A stretch of 53,135 nt of DNA from contig NZ_LGTB01000055.1 of NCBI RefSeq assembly GCF_001238275.1, forward strand, positions 1-53,135, read 5' to 3'. The notes below the pieces were generated by a model. It had not been told where the DNA came from and did no database searches. It saw only the letters and a list, made by a program, of their open reading frames with translations. This document shows, piece after piece, positions 52,129-53,135 of the stretch (positions within the stretch are counted from its first letter, which is position 1; each line of letters begins with the position of its first letter). The position numbers and the translations under genes were made by a program. Origin of the DNA: Bradyrhizobium viridifuturi. Lineage in GTDB: Bacteria; Pseudomonadota; Alphaproteobacteria; Rhizobiales; Xanthobacteraceae.

Positions 52129-53135
52129 GCGGCCCCATCATCTCGCGCCGCGCGCTGCTCGCCGCGTTCTGGCTCGCCGGCACGTCGCTCGCGGGTGCTC
52201 AGGTCAAGAAGCGTGGCAACGATCAGGGCATCGGCGGTACCGGGATCACCGGCTCCGACCAGGGCATCGGCGGCACCGGCATCGTCGGCGTGATCCAGCG
52301 GTTCGGCTCGATCTATGTGAATGGCGAGCGCGTCGCCTATGCGGCTGACGTGCCGGTTCGGATCGACGGCGAGACGGCGAACGCCAAGGCGCTGCGGATC
52401 GGACAGCTCGCGCGCGTGGTGGCCGAGCGCGATGCCGGCGGCACGCTGTCGACCAAGCGCATCGACGTGGCGAGCGAAGTGACCGGGCCGGTGGAGCAGA
52501 TGAAATCGGGCGAGCTGACGGTGCTCGGCCAGAAGGTCGCCTGGAGCGGCCGCGACAGCTGGCTGAAGGTCGGAGCGCATGTCGCCGTGTTCGGGCTGCG
52601 TCGCACCGACGGCGTCGTCGTCGCGAGTCTGGTGCAGGAGCGTCATGACGCTGTGATGCGCGTCGCCGGGCCGCTCGAGCACGATCGCGCAGGGACTTTA
52701 AGGATCGGCGGGCTCAAGCTCAGCGGCGTCGACGCGGCGCTGGCCGGCCAGCGCGTACAGGCCGAGGGCCATGTCGCGCAGGGCGTGATGCAGGTCTCGC
52801 GCAGCCGCGCCGACGACTTCTCCGATCTTGCCGGCGCGAAGCGGCTGCTCATCGAGGCCTATGTGCGGCGGGTCGGCAATGATCTGCAGCTCGGCTCCGG
52901 CTTTGTCGCACGCGACCACTCGCGGTTTGCGCCGGCGGCCGATACGCGCGTGGTCGTCAACGCCCAGCTGACGGGCACCCGCGAGCTGCGCGTCGAATCG
53001 GTGCAATCGGTTGCCAAGTTCCCGGGCTCGTCGGTGAGGAGCCCCGGCACGCCGGGCCGCGGCTCGGGTGGCGGCGGCTCCGGGCCGGGAGGTGGATCCG
53101 GACCAGGCGGACGGGTGGTCCCGGTGGCGGCCGGG
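52125..53135 (+). CDS. DUF5666 domain protein, 3' end outside the window
   Basis: At least 337 residues; open to the last base. ATG at 52125 overlaps the DUF6502 stop (ATGA). The N-terminus 'SRRALLAAFWLAGTSLAGAQ' is a Sec- or Tat-like signal. Two copies of DQGIGGTGI follow (about residues 37-57), then DUF5666-type beta-barrel (OB-like) repeats: 'GVIQRFGSIYVNGERVAYAA', 'TAKALRIGQLARVVAERDA' in the form NAKALRIGQ, and a later 'GLKLSGVDAALAGQRVQAEG'. The visible end is Gly/Ser/Pro-rich. DUF5666 proteins are exported and uncharacterised; with DUF6502 this makes a two-gene unit. Confidence 0.8.
   Translation, partial: MSGPIISRRALLAAFWLAGTSLAGAQVKKRGNDQGIGGTGITGSDQGIGGTGIVGVIQRFGSIYVNGERVAYAADVPVRIDGETANAKALRIGQLARVVAERDAGGTLSTKRIDVASEVTGPVEQMKSGELTVLGQKVAWSGRDSWLKVGAHVAVFGLRRTDGVVVASLVQERHDAVMRVAGPLEHDRAGTLRIGGLKLSGVDAALAGQRVQAEGHVAQGVMQVSRSRADDFSDLAGAKRLLIEAYVRRVGNDLQLGSGFVARDHSRFAPAADTRVVVNAQLTGTRELRVESVQSVAKFPGSSVRSPGTPGRGSGGGGSGPGGGSGPGGRVVPVAAG

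Noticed and set aside
1..53135. tRNA, rRNA, insertion sequences, prophage or defence genes
   Set aside because: None was recognised on reading both strands; small RNAs without strong structure would escape this reading.

Overview
The window looks like a chromosomal segment of an alphaproteobacterium of the Bradyrhizobium / Rhodopseudomonas / Afipia group (Nitrobacteraceae). The grounds are high GC, codon use strongly biased to G/C in the third position, typical family members (DUF2155, DUF1236, DUF1906, DUF6502, NodT-type outer-membrane factor, Liv-type binding protein) and recognisable chromosomal gene neighbourhoods (aroQ-accB-accC; rne / amidase / PBP1A / prfB). No rRNA, tRNA, CRISPR array, IS transposase or phage gene was seen. 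The genus is an inference from recognition, not from a search.

Layout. 1-2.8 kb: DUF2155 protein (cut by the window edge), a Tat-exported DUF1906/SH3 protein, a beheaded M23-peptidase fragment and aat. 3-4.5 kb: an SLC13/DASS anion transporter. 4.6-14.5 kb: an MdtABC-type RND efflux operon (adaptor, two RND pumps, NodT-like outer-membrane factor) followed by two small exported proteins. 14.5-18.4 kb: a hypothetical gene and a three-gene two-component module (CHASE3 kinase, single-domain receiver, receiver-HisKA_2 kinase) with ATGA overlaps. 18.5-21 kb: aroQ-accB-accC. 21-25.6 kb: DUF1236 protein, an unknown protein, a DsbA/Com1-like oxidoreductase and an M48 metalloprotease with TPRs. 25.8-29.8 kb: a class I/II aminotransferase, dctA and a DadA-like FAD oxidoreductase. 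29.9-39.2 kb: rne, N-acetylmuramoyl-L-alanine amidase, PBP1A and prfB, the last with its programmed frameshift. 39.2-44.6 kb: HIBADH-like dehydrogenase, EamA exporter, NodU-type carbamoyltransferase and an orphan Liv-type binding protein. 44.8-50.5 kb: a polysaccharide synthesis/export operon (small membrane protein, glycosyltransferase fused to a Wzm-like ABC permease, Wzt-like ATPase, a second GT4 glycosyltransferase, O-antigen ligase/polymerase). 50.6-53.1 kb: a small MerR-like helix-turn-helix protein, a DUF6502 protein and a DUF5666 protein (cut by the window edge).

The most interesting signal is regulatory. Two intergenic regions, upstream of the polysaccharide operon and upstream of the small HTH gene, carry the same architecture: a minus-strand promoter TTGACG-N17-TAT(C/G)(C/G)(A/G) whose 17-bp spacer is filled by an inverted repeat GTG(T/G)GA-N5-TCCCAC, plus a second copy of the same repeat upstream. 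Four copies in two promoters suggest a small autoregulated regulon linking the HTH gene, the surface-polysaccharide genes and, divergently, DUF6502-DUF5666.

A second window-wide observation is technical. mdtC (twice), the CHASE3 kinase, accC, rne (two places) and the carbamoyltransferase gene are each broken in a way that restoring one base in a short G/C run would repair (one rne site needs two bases). Since accC and rne are normally indispensable, these look like sequence or assembly errors rather than decay. The prfB frame break is different and is genuine recoding.
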